In this document: one piece after another, positions 34,617 to 43,932 of the stretch
Layout of the letters: each line of letters begins with the position of its first letter
Position numbering within the stretch: the stretch's first letter is position 1
Origin: Pleomorphomonas sp. PLEO
GTDB taxonomy: Bacteria; Pseudomonadota; Alphaproteobacteria; Rhizobiales; Pleomorphomonadaceae
NCBI RefSeq assembly: GCF_041320595.1
Contig: NZ_CP166625.1
Span: 1,032,501 to 1,096,500, forward strand
Reading direction: 5' to 3'
DNA length: 64,000 nucleotides
The notes under the pieces: model-generated
Database searches by the model: none
What the model saw: the letters and a program-made list of their open reading frames with translations, nothing else
What the model was told of the DNA's origin: nothing
Position numbers and translations under genes: made by a program

Positions 34617-35561
34617 ATGTATATCGGGATCGACTGGGGCGGCACGAAGATGGAAGTGGTGGGGCTCGATGCCCTAGGCGTCGAGCTTTGCCGCCATCGC
34701 ATACCGACGCCGCGCGAGGACTATGACGCCTCGATCCGGGCGGTCCTGGAACTGGTGGACCATGTCGAGACGGCGACCGGCGAGAGCGGCAGTGTCGGCA
34801 TTGGCCTGCCCGGCAGCCCCAACCCGCTGACCGGCCTCATCCGCAACTCCAACGCCTTCTGGCTGAACGGCAAGCCGCTCGGCCGCGACCTTGAGGCCGC
34901 CCTCGGTCGGCCGGTCCGGCTCGCCAACGACGGCAACTGCCTCGCCGTCTCCGAGGCGGTCGATGGCGCCGGCGCCGGTCTCGACGTGGTGGTCGGCATC
35001 ATCCTCGGCACCGGCCATGGCGGCGGCATCGCGCTCAAGGGCAAGAGCCACGCCGGTTTCCAGGGGCTTGCCGGGGAGATCGGCCATTATTCGCTGCCCT
35101 GGCCGAAGGAGGGCGAGTACCCCGGCCCCAGGTGCTGGTGCGGCCGGCATGGCTGCCTGGAGATGTTCTGCTCGGGCACTGGCTTCGAGCTCGACTACCG
35201 GACGACGACCGGCGTTTCCCGCAAGGCGTCGGAGGTGATCGACCTCAAGCGGTCCGGCGATCCGGTAGCCTCGACGGTCTATGGCCGCTACGTCGATCGG
35301 CTCGCCCGGTCGCTGGCCTTGATCATCGACCTCGTCGACCCCGACGTCTTCGTGCTGGGCGGCGGCATGAGCAATGTCGACGAGCTCTACACCGACGTGC
35401 CGATGCTCCTGTCGACGCGCACCAATCTTTGGGACGGTGAAGCGGCCGGATCGGGCGATGGCCGGCTGGTATTCTCCGACTCCGTGGCGACGCCAATCCG
35501 CAAGGCCAAACACGGCGACAGCTCCGGCGTCCGGGGCGCGGCCTTCCTCTGGAAAGAGTGA
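34617..35561 (+). CDS. ROK-family sugar kinase, fructokinase (Mak)-like
   Basis: 314-residue cytoplasmic ATP-dependent hexokinase. N-terminal phosphate loop YIGIDWGGTKMEVV, sugar/ATP motifs (GIGLPGSPNPLTGLIRNSN, NDGNCLAVSEA), the ROK zinc motif CWCGRHGCLE with the upstream GEIGHYSL, and SGTGFELDY all match Mak-type fructokinases. Glucose or mannose use is possible. ATG 34617 has AAGGGAG in place. It converges on a Gfo/Idh oxidoreductase with a shared hairpin between, so the two genes are not one operon. Confidence 0.87.
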   Translation: MYIGIDWGGTKMEVVGLDALGVELCRHRIPTPREDYDASIRAVLELVDHVETATGESGSVGIGLPGSPNPLTGLIRNSNAFWLNGKPLGRDLEAALGRPVRLANDGNCLAVSEAVDGAGAGLDVVVGIILGTGHGGGIALKGKSHAGFQGLAGEIGHYSLPWPKEGEYPGPRCWCGRHGCLEMFCSGTGFELDYRTTTGVSRKASEVIDLKRSGDPVASTVYGRYVDRLARSLALIIDLVDPDVFVLGGGMSNVDELYTDVPMLLSTRTNLWDGEAAGSGDGRLVFSDSVATPIRKAKHGDSSGVRGAAFLWKE

Positions 35562-35578
35562 GCTGCTGGGGAGCGATG

Positions 35579-35602
35579 GGCGGCGGTTTTCCCCGCCGCC
35601 CT
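35579..35602. terminator. Shared hairpin between convergent genes
   Basis: A perfect 9-bp stem (GGGCGGCGG at 35579-35587 with CCGCCGCCC at 35594-35602) lies in the 48-base gap between the ROK kinase and the Gfo/Idh gene. There is no T run on the plus strand. Confidence 0.55.
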
Positions 35603-35609
35603 CAGGAAG

Positions 35610-36617
35610 TCAGAGGTCTGTCCAGCGACCGCTTTTCGTCGACTCGACGATGGCATCGAGGATTTTCATCATCTTGATCGCGTCGTGCTGGTCATAGGGC
35701 AGGGGCTCGACCCCACGGATCGCCTTGGCGAAGGCTTCGCCCTCAAGGCCATACTGATCGCAGGCGGGCAGGCGGATCTCCTCGATCTCGGCGTCGCCGA
35801 GCGCGTTGCCGCGATCGAGACGAATGACGGTCTCGCCCATTGCCGGAGCATTGAAGGGAATCAGAACCTCGATGCGGCCGGTGGAGCCGACGATGTTGAC
35901 GCGCTGATGCGGTACCGTCTGGGTGCCGACGGTGAACGTCAGGTGCCGCCCCGCGCCGAAATCGAGGATCGCTGACGTCAGGACATCGGTGCCAAATTTG
36001 GGGTCGAGGTCGATCAGGCCAATGACCCGCTTCGGTTCGGCATCGAACACGAAACGACCGGTGACGATGGGATAGACGCCAATGTCCCACAGGCCGCCGC
36101 CGCCGTTTTCCGGCTTGTTGCGGATGTTGGCGGGATCGTCGAGGAAGTAGGAGAAGAAGGCCTGCGCGGCCGCGACCTTGCCAATTGTGCCGGCCCGGAC
36201 CAACTCACGCGCCTTGAGCCACTGCGGATGATGGCGGACCATGAAGGCTTCGAGATAGACGATACCTTGGGGCAGGGCGGCAAGCCGCTCGGCATCCTTG
36301 GCATTCATCGCCGCCGGCTTTTCGCTGAGCACGTGCTTGCCGGCACGGGCGGCGGCGAGCGCCAGGTCGACGTGGCTGTCGTTCGGCGTCGGGATGTAGA
36401 CCGCCTCGATGGTCGGGTCGGCGAACAGCGCCTCGTAGGAGCCGTGGGCGAGCGGAATGCCGAGGGCGGCGGCGGCCGTCTTCGCCGTGTCGATGTTGCG
36501 CGAGGCAATGGCCGCCACCTCCAGCCAAGGCGTGGTGCGGAAACCGGGGATCACCTTCTCACGGGCGATCCTGGCGGTGGAAACGACGCCGATACGGACC
36601 GGCTTGAGCGTGGACAT
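35610..36617 (-). CDS. Gfo/Idh/MocA-family NAD(P)-dependent oxidoreductase
   Basis: 335 residues. The Rossmann start (RIGVVSTARIAREKVIPGF), the EKP motif in KHVLSEKPAAMNAKDAE that carries the catalytic Lys, and the C-terminal alpha/beta domain (GGGGLWDIGVYPI) fit the dihydrodiol/D-xylose dehydrogenase-like branch of the family. The substrate is probably a sugar but is not resolved. It has a very strong RBS (AGGAGGGAGG). It lies 60 bases downstream of nifV on the same strand but has no evident nitrogen-fixation role. Confidence 0.85.
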   Translation of the reverse strand: MSTLKPVRIGVVSTARIAREKVIPGFRTTPWLEVAAIASRNIDTAKTAAAALGIPLAHGSYEALFADPTIEAVYIPTPNDSHVDLALAAARAGKHVLSEKPAAMNAKDAERLAALPQGIVYLEAFMVRHHPQWLKARELVRAGTIGKVAAAQAFFSYFLDDPANIRNKPENGGGGLWDIGVYPIVTGRFVFDAEPKRVIGLIDLDPKFGTDVLTSAILDFGAGRHLTFTVGTQTVPHQRVNIVGSTGRIEVLIPFNAPAMGETVIRLDRGNALGDAEIEEIRLPACDQYGLEGEAFAKAIRGVEPLPYDQHDAIKMMKILDAIVESTKSGRWTDL

Positions 36618-36677
36618 ATGCGCCTCCCTCCTGTTTTGTATGATTTTATAAGGGAGGGGTCGGAGGAAGGAAAGCGG

Positions 36678-37823
36678 TCAGCCGCCGTTCTTTGCCGATC
36701 CGCTGGAAGAGGCCAGATCGGCGTGAAGGCGGGCAAGTTCGCCGTTGGTCAGCGCGCGCTTCTGCTCGGTGGCAACCCGCCGGACCGCTTCGACAAGCGG
36801 CGCGGCAAGGCGAGGGTCCAGGGCGACGCCGCGACTCGCAAGAACGTGGGCGAGGGCCTGAGCGCCGGAATGTTTGCCGACCACGACGGAATGGTGGCGC
36901 CCAAACAGCCGGGGGTCGAGGCCCTGGTAGGTCTCGGCTTCCTTGAGGAGGCCGGCGACGTGCAGGCCGCTTTCGTGGGCGAAGACGTCGCGGCCGACGA
37001 CGGCCTTGCCAGGCGGCACGGCGCGGCCAGCCGCTACGGCGACGACCTCCGCGAGCGGTTTCAGCGATGGCAGATCGATGCCGGTCGACAGGCCGTCGAG
37101 GCGGAGAAGGGCAACGGCCACTTCCTCCAGCGCCGCGTTGCCGGCCCGCTCGCCGAGACCGAGCACGGTGACGGAGGCTTCGGCGCAGCCGGCGCGCAGG
37201 GCGGCCAGCGTGTTGGCGGTGGCAAGACCGAGATCGTCGTGGCCATGGAACTCCAGGGCCAGTGAGGTGTGAGGCCGCAGCTCCGCCACCAGCTTCGCCG
37301 TCGATAGCGGATCGAGCACGCCGACGGTGTCGGCGAGCCGCAGGCGCCAGCCGCCGGCCTGTTCCACCGCCTCGGCCATGGCGGCGAGATGGCCTGGGTC
37401 GGCGCGCGAGGCGTCCTCGGCGCCGACCGACACCGAAAAACCGAGGTCGAGCGCCATCGGCACGAAGCGAGCGACGCGCAAAAGGGCCTCGTGCCGGTCG
37501 ATACCGAGCTTGGCTGCGAGTTGGAGATCGGAGGCGGGGATGGAGAGATTGATGGCCGGGGCGCCGCTCCGGACGGCGGCGGCAACGTCTTCGCCACGCA
37601 TGCGGCACCAGACGGCGATGCGCGCCGGCAGGGCCAAGCCGACGATGGCGGCAATGGTGTCGATCTCTTCCTCGCCCATGGCCGGTGTGCCGGCCTCGAT
37701 CTCGGCAACGCCGGCGGCGGCCAACGCTTCGGCAATGGCGAGTTTTTCGGTGCGTGTGAAGGCGACGCCGGGTGCCTGTTCGCCATCGCGCAGCGTGGTG
37801 TCGTTGAGGCGAGCGTCGGTCAT
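36678..37823 (-). CDS. nifV: Homocitrate synthase
   Basis: 381 residues. NifV condenses acetyl-CoA with 2-oxoglutarate; the homocitrate becomes the organic ligand of FeMo-co. It shows the family start [16 protein letters not shown], the metal-binding [14 protein letters not shown], and the [15 protein letters not shown] loop. It is closer to NifV than to LeuA: short, with no leucine regulatory domain. The start overlaps the nifS stop (ATGA at 37820-37823), so the two are translationally coupled. It is the last gene of the nifBSV operon. Confidence 0.93.
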   Translation of the reverse strand: MTDARLNDTTLRDGEQAPGVAFTRTEKLAIAEALAAAGVAEIEAGTPAMGEEEIDTIAAIVGLALPARIAVWCRMRGEDVAAAVRSGAPAINLSIPASDLQLAAKLGIDRHEALLRVARFVPMALDLGFSVSVGAEDASRADPGHLAAMAEAVEQAGGWRLRLADTVGVLDPLSTAKLVAELRPHTSLALEFHGHDDLGLATANTLAALRAGCAEASVTVLGLGERAGNAALEEVAVALLRLDGLSTGIDLPSLKPLAEVVAVAAGRAVPPGKAVVGRDVFAHESGLHVAGLLKEAETYQGLDPRLFGRHHSVVVGKHSGAQALAHVLASRGVALDPRLAAPLVEAVRRVATEQKRALTNGELARLHADLASSSGSAKNGG

Positions 37824-38983
37824 GCCGCGGACTCCGAGATGGCGAGGCGGGCCTCCCGCGCGATAGCCGGCAGCACGCCGAGCAGGCGGTCGATGTCGGC
37901 GTCGGTGTTGAAGCGGGAGAGCGAGAAGCGAATTGTGGACCCGGCGAGATGCCTGAGCCCCATGGCGAGGAGAACGCGGCTCGGTAGGGTGCCGCCGGTG
38001 GCGCATGCCGAACCTGCCGATGCGGCGATGCCAGCCTGATCGAGGCGATGGAGCATCATCTCGGCATACGAGCCGGGGAAGGCGAGGCAGGCGGTGTTGG
38101 CAAGGCGGGCATTGCGATCGCCGAGGACGAGGGTGCCGGGCAAGGTGGCGAGGACTTCCGCTTCCAGACGGTCGCGCAGGTGGGCGAGATGATCGGTCTC
38201 GCTGTTTGCAAGGGCGAGCCGGGCGGCAACGCCGAAGCCGACGATGCCAGGCACGTTCTCGGTGCCAGCCCGGCGGCCTCGCTCCTGGCTGCCGCCGGCA
38301 ATCAGGCTGGAGAACGGTGTGCCGCGCCGGACATAGAGGGCGCCTACGCCCTTCGGGCCATGCAGCTTGTGGGCGGAAAACGAAGCCAGATCGACATCGG
38401 TGGTGGCGACCGACAGATCGAGCCGGCCGGCCGCCTGCACGGCGTCGGTGTGGAAGAGCGCGCCGGCGGCATGAGCGAGCGGCACGAGGTCGGCAATGGG
38501 AAACAGCGTACCGGTCTCGTTGTTGGCGCTCATCAGCGTCACCAACGCCGTTTCCGGGCCAAGGACAGCTCGATAGGCGCCGAGATCGAGCCGTCCGTGC
38601 CCGTCGACGGGAAGCCGGCGAATGACGATTCCGTCCGTCGTCGCGAGGTGCTCAAGCGCCGCTTCGACGGATGCATGCTCGACGGAGGAGGTCACGACCT
38701 CGCGCCGGCCGGGGCGGGCGGCGAGTGCCGCCCGGATGGCCGTGACGTTGCTCTCGCTGCCGCCGGAGGTGAAGACGATTTCGTCCGGCCGTTCGGCGCC
38801 GGCCAGTGCCGCCACCTCTCGCCGGGCGCTTTCGACGGCGCGTCGTGCCTCGCGTCCTGCCGTGTGACCGGAGGAAGGATTGCCATGAATGCCGGTCAAG
38901 GCGGCAAACATGGCCTCGGCAACGCGCGGGTCGACTGGCGTCGTGGCGTTGGCGTCGAGATAGACAGCTGGACCGGCGACCAT
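37820..38983 (-). CDS. nifS: Cysteine desulfurase NifS
   Basis: 387-residue PLP enzyme that delivers sulfur from cysteine for nitrogenase FeS clusters. The PLP lysine is Lys206 ([12 protein letters not shown]), the His of SSVEHASVE stacks on PLP, and the catalytic Cys327 sits in [11 protein letters not shown], the loop form of class I (NifS/IscS) desulfurases. Other class I hallmarks are [11 protein letters not shown] and [10 protein letters not shown]. It starts 15 bases after nifB, and its place between nifB and nifV supports NifS over IscS. No iscU or nifU lies next to it. Confidence 0.93.
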   Translation of the reverse strand: MVAGPAVYLDANATTPVDPRVAEAMFAALTGIHGNPSSGHTAGREARRAVESARREVAALAGAERPDEIVFTSGGSESNVTAIRAALAARPGRREVVTSSVEHASVEAALEHLATTDGIVIRRLPVDGHGRLDLGAYRAVLGPETALVTLMSANNETGTLFPIADLVPLAHAAGALFHTDAVQAAGRLDLSVATTDVDLASFSAHKLHGPKGVGALYVRRGTPFSSLIAGGSQERGRRAGTENVPGIVGFGVAARLALANSETDHLAHLRDRLEAEVLATLPGTLVLGDRNARLANTACLAFPGSYAEMMLHRLDQAGIAASAGSACATGGTLPSRVLLAMGLRHLAGSTIRFSLSRFNTDADIDRLLGVLPAIAREARLAISESAA

Positions 38984-38998
38984 GACGGACCTCCGAGC

Positions 38999-40453
38999 TC
39001 AGGCGACGGCGGCGGCGCGGCCGAAGCGTTCGGCGTAGACCTTGCCGATGGCGGTCTCGATGTAGTCGTAGGCGTGAGCGTCGCTGACGGTGATGCCTGC
39101 CTCCGCGAGCGCGTCGCGTGGGCAGTCGCCGATCTTGGCGCAGAGCACGGTGTCGATGCCGTCGAGCGCGGCTATGGTCGGGCCAAGTGTCGCGTCTTCG
39201 CCGAAGCCACCCATGCAGTAGCCGTCGACCTTGCGGTGGCCGACCAGTGTGATGCCCTTTGGCCCGGCTTCGTAGACTTGGAATTCGCGAGCGTGGCCAA
39301 AGTGCTCGTTAACGCGGGCGCCGCCCTTGGTGGCGACGGCGACGAGGAGGCGGACGTCGTCGGCCACCGCGCCAACGCTCCGAAGGGCGTCGTCACGGGC
39401 GGCGCCCCGGTCGCCACGCTCGGCGGCGACGAAGGCGCGATAGGCTTGCCGGGGTTCGGGATCGTAGGTCACGACCTCCGGCAGTCGATCGAGATTGAAG
39501 TCCTGACCGCGATCCTCGCCGAGCAGCCCGATGGCGTCGGCACGGCATTGGCGGCAATGGCGCATCAGCTTGGCACCTCCTTCGAGGTGGTCTTGCAGCG
39601 TCTTGAGTTCGGCGGGCGTCGGGCCTCGCTGACCGGTAAGGCCGAAGTGTGTGCCGTGCGCCGGGTCGGAGATCAGCGGCATGACGTTGTGCAGGAAGGC
39701 GCCACGCTCGCGCACCGCGCGATTGACCTCGGGGAGATGGTCGTCGTTGATGCCGGGGATCATCACCGAGTTGATCTTCACGAGAATGCCGCGCGCCGTC
39801 AGCATCTCGAGGCCACGCATCTGCCGCTCGAGAAGGATGGTCGCCGCTTCGAGGCCGGTGCGGCGTTTATGGTCGAAGAAAATCCACGGGTAGATCTTGG
39901 CGCCAATCTCCGGATCGACGGCGTTGATGGTGATCGTCACGTGATCGATGGCCATGCCGGCGATCTCATCGACATGGTCGGGCAGGGCGAGGCCGTTGGT
40001 GGACAGGCAGAACTTGATGTCGGGAATGATCTGGCGCACCGCCTCCAAGGTCGCGCGGGTGTTTTTCCAGTCGTGCAGCGCATCGCCCGGGCCGGCGATG
40101 CCGAGTACGGAAAGCTCAGGTACAGCGGCAGCCACGGCGACCACTTTCCTGACCGCTTCCTCCGGCGTCAGCCGTTCGGAGACGACGCCGGGCCGACTCT
40201 CGTTGGAGCAATCGTATTTGCGATTGCAGTAATTGCACTGGATGTTGCAGGCCGGGGCCACGGCGACATGCATGCGGGCAAAATAGTGGTGCGCCTCCTC
40301 CGAGTAGCACGGGTGATCCTTGATTTTCTCCCAAATGGCGGGATCGATGTCGGCGGGCCGAGCCGACGTTCCACAGGAGGACGATGCGCAGCCGCCGCGC
40401 CGTGGACTCGGCGAGGCCATCAGGGCGTCGAGGGAAACGATCTGCGAGGACAT
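38999..40453 (-). CDS. nifB: Nitrogenase cofactor biosynthesis protein NifB with NifX-like domain
   Basis: 484 residues. NifB is the radical-SAM enzyme that builds NifB-co, the Fe8S9C core of FeMo-co. The radical-SAM motif is Cys69-x3-Cys73-x2-Cys76 (ACNIQCNYCNRKYDC), with further conserved cysteines for the K clusters, the HHYFARMHVAVAP segment and GIAGPGDAL. From about residue 345 it carries the C-terminal NifX/NafY-like domain (LVAVATKGGARVNEHFGHA) that holds the cofactor. It has a sigma-54 promoter with NifA and IHF sites upstream. It heads the nifBSV operon. Nitrogenase structural genes are outside the window. Confidence 0.96.
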   Translation of the reverse strand: MSSQIVSLDALMASPSPRRGGCASSSCGTSARPADIDPAIWEKIKDHPCYSEEAHHYFARMHVAVAPACNIQCNYCNRKYDCSNESRPGVVSERLTPEEAVRKVVAVAAAVPELSVLGIAGPGDALHDWKNTRATLEAVRQIIPDIKFCLSTNGLALPDHVDEIAGMAIDHVTITINAVDPEIGAKIYPWIFFDHKRRTGLEAATILLERQMRGLEMLTARGILVKINSVMIPGINDDHLPEVNRAVRERGAFLHNVMPLISDPAHGTHFGLTGQRGPTPAELKTLQDHLEGGAKLMRHCRQCRADAIGLLGEDRGQDFNLDRLPEVVTYDPEPRQAYRAFVAAERGDRGAARDDALRSVGAVADDVRLLVAVATKGGARVNEHFGHAREFQVYEAGPKGITLVGHRKVDGYCMGGFGEDATLGPTIAALDGIDTVLCAKIGDCPRDALAEAGITVSDAHAYDYIETAIGKVYAERFGRAAAVA

Positions 40454-40490
40454 GGCACTCTCCGGGCGAAACGAGGTCGTCTCGTACTCG

Positions 40491-40505
40491 GCAAGCGGCG
40501 TGCCA
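40491..40505 (-). promoter_or_regulatory. Sigma-54 (-24/-12) promoter of nifB
   Basis: On the minus strand the sequence is TGGCAC-GCCGC-TTGC, an exact match to the consensus TGGCAC-N5-TTGC. Its -12 element lies 38 bases before the nifB ATG. An IHF-like site (TATCAGCTCGTTG, 40523-40535, plus strand) lies between it and the NifA site, as is usual for loops that bring NifA to the polymerase. Confidence 0.88.
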
Positions 40506-40577
40506 GAATAAAATTCGTTATTTATCAGCTCGTTGCAAATTTATGCCACGAAAGCGACATAGGGAAATGACAGGCTT

Positions 40578-40593
40578 TGTCGGACTTGCGACA
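40578..40593. promoter_or_regulatory. NifA upstream activator site
   Basis: TGT-CGGACTTGCG-ACA is an exact TGT-N10-ACA NifA site. It is centred about 80 bases upstream of the -24/-12 element of nifB, a normal distance for NifA action. Confidence 0.85.
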
Positions 40594-40737
40594 GGGCGCC
40601 GGCGTGGCCTGAAAAGCCGAAGAACCAAGAGCACAAAGAGCTTGAAGCCCCAGGCGCGGATTAGCCATCAAATTTCTGTGAAAACCCTTAGTTTTCAAAC
40701 GGGAAAAGCTCCAGTTTAAAATGCCTCTAAGAAAGGC

Positions 40738-40766
40738 TTGCATTTCACTTCGGATCTGCCGATATT
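40738..40766 (+). promoter_or_regulatory. Possible sigma-70 promoter of ahpC
   Basis: TTGCAT and GATATT are 17 bases apart, about 44 bases before the ahpC ATG. The -10 is only a 4/6 match. I see no clear OxyR site. Confidence 0.3.
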
Positions 40767-40809
40767 GCCGCCGTCCCATTCAAATCCACTCGTAACGAGG
40801 ATATTCATC

Positions 40810-41364
40810 ATGCTCGGTATTGGCGACAAGCTCCCCTCCTTCACCGTCACCGGCGTCAAGCCCGGCTTCAATAATCATGTTGAGGGCGGCGTCTCCGCAT
40901 TCGAGGAACTCACCGAAGCGTCCTTCCCGGGCAAGTGGAAGGTGATCTTCTTCTATCCGAAGGACTTCACCTTCGTCTGCCCGACCGAGATTGCCGAATT
41001 CGCTCGTCTCGCCAAGGACTTCGAGGATCGCGACGCGGTCGTGCTCGGCGGTTCCACCGACAACGAGTTCGTCAAGCTGGCCTGGCGCCGTGATCACAAG
41101 GACCTCGACAAGCTGCCGATCTGGTCGTTTGCCGACACCACTGGTTCGCTGGTCGATGGCCTCGGCGTACGTTCGCCGGCTGGCGTCGCCTTCCGCGTGA
41201 CGGTGATCGTCGATCCCGACAACACGATCCAGCACATCTACGGCACCAACCTCAACGTCGGCCGCAATCCGAAGGACACGCTGCGCGTCCTCGACGCGCT
41301 GCAGACCGACGAACTCTGCCCGTGCAACCGTGAGGTCGGCGGTGACACGCTGAAGGCTGCCTGA
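40810..41364 (+). CDS. ahpC: Alkyl hydroperoxide reductase, AhpC-type peroxiredoxin
   Basis: 184-residue 2-Cys peroxiredoxin that reduces peroxides. The peroxidatic Cys sits in the classic [10 protein letters not shown] motif after [11 protein letters not shown]. The resolving Cys is near the C terminus (DELCPCN). It is followed, with a 1-base TGATG overlap, by ahpD, which marks the AhpCD type where AhpD rather than AhpF recycles the enzyme. It is transcribed away from nifB. Protection of oxygen-sensitive enzymes is plausible but inferred. Confidence 0.93.
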   Translation: MLGIGDKLPSFTVTGVKPGFNNHVEGGVSAFEELTEASFPGKWKVIFFYPKDFTFVCPTEIAEFARLAKDFEDRDAVVLGGSTDNEFVKLAWRRDHKDLDKLPIWSFADTTGSLVDGLGVRSPAGVAFRVTVIVDPDNTIQHIYGTNLNVGRNPKDTLRVLDALQTDELCPCNREVGGDTLKAA

Positions 41365-41897
41365 TGTCGATCGCCAGCCTGCAGGACAAGCTCGGCACTT
41401 ATGCTCGCGACGTGAAGCTGAATCTCTCGGCCATGGCCGAAGATGACAGCCTGACGCCGCAGCAGAAGTACGGGGTGTTCGTTGCCTGTGGCCATGCGAC
41501 GCGTAACGCCGAGGTTGCGGCTGCTTTGGAAGGGGAGGCGGCGAGCCATCTCTCTGCCGAGGCGATTGATGCGGCCCGCGGTGCCGGCGTGCTCATGGGC
41601 ATGAACAATGTCTATTACCGCTTCCTGCACCTGACCTCGAACCCGGAATACCGGACCATGCCGGCGCGGTTGCGCATGCAGTTGATCGGTAAGCCGGGCG
41701 TCGACAAGGTCGACTTCGAGCTGTGGTGCCTCGCCGTTTCGGCGATCAACGGCTGCGGCATGTGCATGGATAGCCACGAGAAGGTGGTGCGCGAGGGTGG
41801 CCTGTCGGCCTCGGCGGTGCAGACCGCCGTTCGCTTCGCCGCCATCATCCAGTCGGCAGCGGTGGGGATCGAAACGGCGGCGGTGGTCGCCGCCTGA
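41364..41897 (+). CDS. ahpD: Alkylhydroperoxidase AhpD (AhpC reductant)
   Basis: 177 residues, all-helical carboxymuconolactone-decarboxylase-like fold. The CxxC active site is in [17 protein letters not shown], with the downstream His of the same helix. AhpD reduces AhpC through a lipoyl-dihydrolipoamide system. Its start overlaps the ahpC stop by one base. A terminator hairpin follows. Confidence 0.93.
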   Translation: MSIASLQDKLGTYARDVKLNLSAMAEDDSLTPQQKYGVFVACGHATRNAEVAAALEGEAASHLSAEAIDAARGAGVLMGMNNVYYRFLHLTSNPEYRTMPARLRMQLIGKPGVDKVDFELWCLAVSAINGCGMCMDSHEKVVREGGLSASAVQTAVRFAAIIQSAAVGIETAAVVAA

Positions 41898-41924
41898 TCC
41901 TCGACATCCCCTAGCATTATTGAG

Positions 41925-41957
41925 CGCCCGACCGGACAGGCTCCGGCCGGGCGTTTT
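41925..41957 (+). terminator. Terminator of ahpCD
   Basis: An 11-bp stem with one mismatch (CGCCCGACCGG at 41925-41935 with CCGGCCGGGCG at 41943-41953) is followed by TTTT. It lies between convergent genes. Confidence 0.8.
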
Positions 41958-41958
41958 G

Positions 41959-42438
41959 CTACCAGTGATCGGCTGGCGGAAGTCCTTCAAAAAACTCGGT
42001 AAGCCGCTGGCGGGTGGCCGGGGTCGTTCCCTCGGGTAGCCGGTCCGTCGGAAAGAAACCGATCTCGGCGATCTCGCGGTTCGCACGAAAGGCATGACGC
42101 ATCACGCAGGCCGACATGTGGTAAACGGCAACGTGGTCGCGACCGGCCATTGCCGGGTTGAAGTAGAGCCCCAGGAAGCGAGCCGGCCCTGTGGCTTCAT
42201 ACCCGGTCTCCTCGAATAGTTCCCGGCGCGCGGCAGCCTCGGCCGTTTCGCCGGCGTGGACGCCGCCACCGGGCATATGCCAGCCGGAAACGTAGGTGTG
42301 GCGGACCAGAAGCACCCGCTCCTCGTCGATGGCCATGGCGCGGACGCCCAGTGTCGTTCCCCCCCATAGGCGGGTTGCCAGGGATCGGACTTGTCCGGCA
42401 AGGGGTTGCAGTGCATCGATAAGGCTGGCGCGGCTCAT
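41959..42438 (-). CDS. NUDIX hydrolase
   Basis: 159 residues. The Nudix box [24 protein letters not shown] (G-x5-E-x7-R-E-x2-E-E-x-G) is complete, giving a Mg-dependent pyrophosphohydrolase of a nucleoside-diphosphate-X substrate. It starts next to [11 protein letters not shown]. Its neighbours say nothing about the substrate. Confidence 0.88.
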   Translation of the reverse strand: MSRASLIDALQPLAGQVRSLATRLWGGTTLGVRAMAIDEERVLLVRHTYVSGWHMPGGGVHAGETAEAAARRELFEETGYEATGPARFLGLYFNPAMAGRDHVAVYHMSACVMRHAFRANREIAEIGFFPTDRLPEGTTPATRQRLTEFFEGLPPADHW

Positions 42439-42752
42439 GAAAACCTCATTGCGCGGTCGGTCGGAACGTTGACAGCCCTGCGAAGGTTAACCGTTGCGGC
42501 GAGGATCGGCCAGCCTGAAGTGACTTGGTGCCCGTGGCTTTTTCTTCCGCGCCCGACTGGTCTGAAAGGTTGAAAATTTTCGGGAGGGCGCTTTAGCCTT
42601 TCGTCTAGGGCATACTTTGGGTTAACCACTTTTTCCTCAAAGGAAAGCTCAGTGTTTAGCCTCATGGCAAAAACATTGCACATTTGTTATAGCTTTCATG
42701 TGAAAGAGAAGCTGCTTGTGGTTTCTCTCAACAACCTCAGAAGAAGGCTATC
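42439..42752. other. Intergenic region upstream of a small ORF
   Basis: 314 bases that are AT-richer than the surroundings. A minus-strand ORF of 82 codons overlaps it but lacks an RBS and codon support. It should carry the promoters of the NUDIX gene and of the 38-residue ORF at 42753. I see no other structure. Confidence 0.4.
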
Positions 42753-42869
42753 ATGTTTTCCCTCTTCCGCCGTCGCTTTCACCGTGCCCTACGTTATAGT
42801 TGGGTGTCGGCTGTCGACGCGAATAATCCCCATGTCGTCGCCGCTGTGCTGACCTTCTGGGGGCGTTAG
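42753..42869 (+). CDS. Small basic protein, 38 residues, function unknown
   Basis: An ORF below the usual size limit: MFSLFRRRFHRALRYSW..., ending in VVAAVLTFWGR. The N-terminal half is Arg-rich and amphipathic; the C-terminal half is hydrophobic. An RBS (AGAAGG, 6 bases before the ATG) and a clean terminator (42927-42963) frame it as a stand-alone transcript. I do not recognise it. The Arg-rich start recalls short DUF1127/YjiS-type proteins, but the match is weak. Confidence 0.5.
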   Translation: MFSLFRRRFHRALRYSWVSAVDANNPHVVAAVLTFWGR

Positions 42870-42926
42870 TCCGGTTCGGACGCGCAACGGTTCGAGGCGT
42901 GAACCAACTTCGTGAGCATACCATTC

Positions 42927-42963
42927 GGGGCGGATCGCCAAGTGGTGATCCGCCCCTTGCTTT
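42927..42963 (+). terminator. Terminator after the small ORF
   Basis: A perfect 10-bp stem (GGGGCGGATC at 42927-42936 with GATCCGCCCC at 42947-42956) is followed by a TTGCTTT tract. Confidence 0.75.
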
Positions 42964-43011
42964 GACGGCATTTGCCTTTACCGGCGGGCGGGCATCGGCT
43001 ACCCAAGAACC

Positions 43012-43932
43012 ATGTTCCGCCTGATCCATATTTCCGACCTGCATCTCGGTCCGCTGCCGGCGGCGCGCATCCGCGATCTCGCCTCCAAGCGCATTCTCGG
43101 CTACGTCAATTGGCGGCGCAACCGCTCGCGCGCCTTCGGTGACGATATCGAAGCGGCGCTGATCGCGGCGATTGCCGCCGAACGGCCTGACCATGTGGCG
43201 GTGACGGGCGATCTCGTCAACATTGCACTGGCTGGCGAATACGCGACCGCCTCCGCCTTTCTTGGCCTGATGGGATCTGGCGATGTGGTCAGCGCGGTGC
43301 CCGGCAACCACGACGCCTACGTACCCGGTGCCGCTCGCCGGGCGCGAAAAGCCTGGGCCGCCTACATGACGGCCGATGCCGGTGAGGCGGGGGGCTGGCC
43401 CTATGTGCGGCGGCGGGGTGATGTTGCCATTGTTGGCGCGTCGTCGGCGGTGGCGACCGGGCCTTTCATGGCGACGGGTAGCTTTTCCGAGGAACAAGAG
43501 GAGCGGTTGGCGGCGGTGCTCGACAAGCTCGGCCGGACCGGGCTTTGCCGGGTGGTTTTGATCCATCATCCGCCGGTCAAAGGCGCGACCGCCTGGCACA
43601 AGCGGCTTTCCGGTGCCGCGCGCTTCCGCAAGGTGATCGCGCGTTATGGCGCCGAACTCATCCTGCACGGTCACACTCATCAGCCAACCCGGCTATCGCT
43701 TACCGGCCCGAAGGGTCCTGTGCCGGTGATCGGCGCGCCCGCCGCGACACAGCGGCCGGACGGCCACCATCCGGCCGCCGGTTTCAATCTGTTCGATATC
43801 GAGAAGATCGGCGCGGGATTTTCGATCCACCATCGCCTGATGCAGGTGACGACGGGCGGCCTTTTTGAGGAGACGCGCGCCGAGGAGATCGTCTGCGGCG
43901 ATCGTCAGCCTGGGACCATGAACCAAGCGTAG
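43012..43932 (+). CDS. Metallophosphoesterase, calcineurin-like
   Basis: 306 residues. All motifs of the dimetal phosphoesterase fold are present: SDLHLG, TGDLVN, GNHDAY, LIHHPP and GHTHQP. It resembles class III cyclic nucleotide phosphodiesterase-like (CpdA/Icc) proteins, but the substrate is not determined. Its last 28 bases overlap the convergent gene. Confidence 0.85.
   Translation: MFRLIHISDLHLGPLPAARIRDLASKRILGYVNWRRNRSRAFGDDIEAALIAAIAAERPDHVAVTGDLVNIALAGEYATASAFLGLMGSGDVVSAVPGNHDAYVPGAARRARKAWAAYMTADAGEAGGWPYVRRRGDVAIVGASSAVATGPFMATGSFSEEQEERLAAVLDKLGRTGLCRVVLIHHPPVKGATAWHKRLSGAARFRKVIARYGAELILHGHTHQPTRLSLTGPKGPVPVIGAPAATQRPDGHHPAAGFNLFDIEKIGAGFSIHHRLMQVTTGGLFEETRAEEIVCGDRQPGTMNQA

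Larger units (their letters stand above)
40454..40809. other. Divergent region between nifB and ahpC
   Basis: 356 bases without a gene. The left part carries the nifB sigma-54 promoter, an IHF-like site and a NifA site. The right part holds a possible ahpC promoter. Confidence 0.6.

Noticed and set aside
38048-40570. 840-codon plus-strand ORF
   Set aside because: Antisense to nifS and nifB, both of which have full catalytic motifs. No RBS or family motif in the long ORF.
42435-42683. 82-codon minus-strand ORF upstream of the NUDIX gene
   Set aside because: No RBS and no recognisable domain, and its 3' end runs into the NUDIX gene start.
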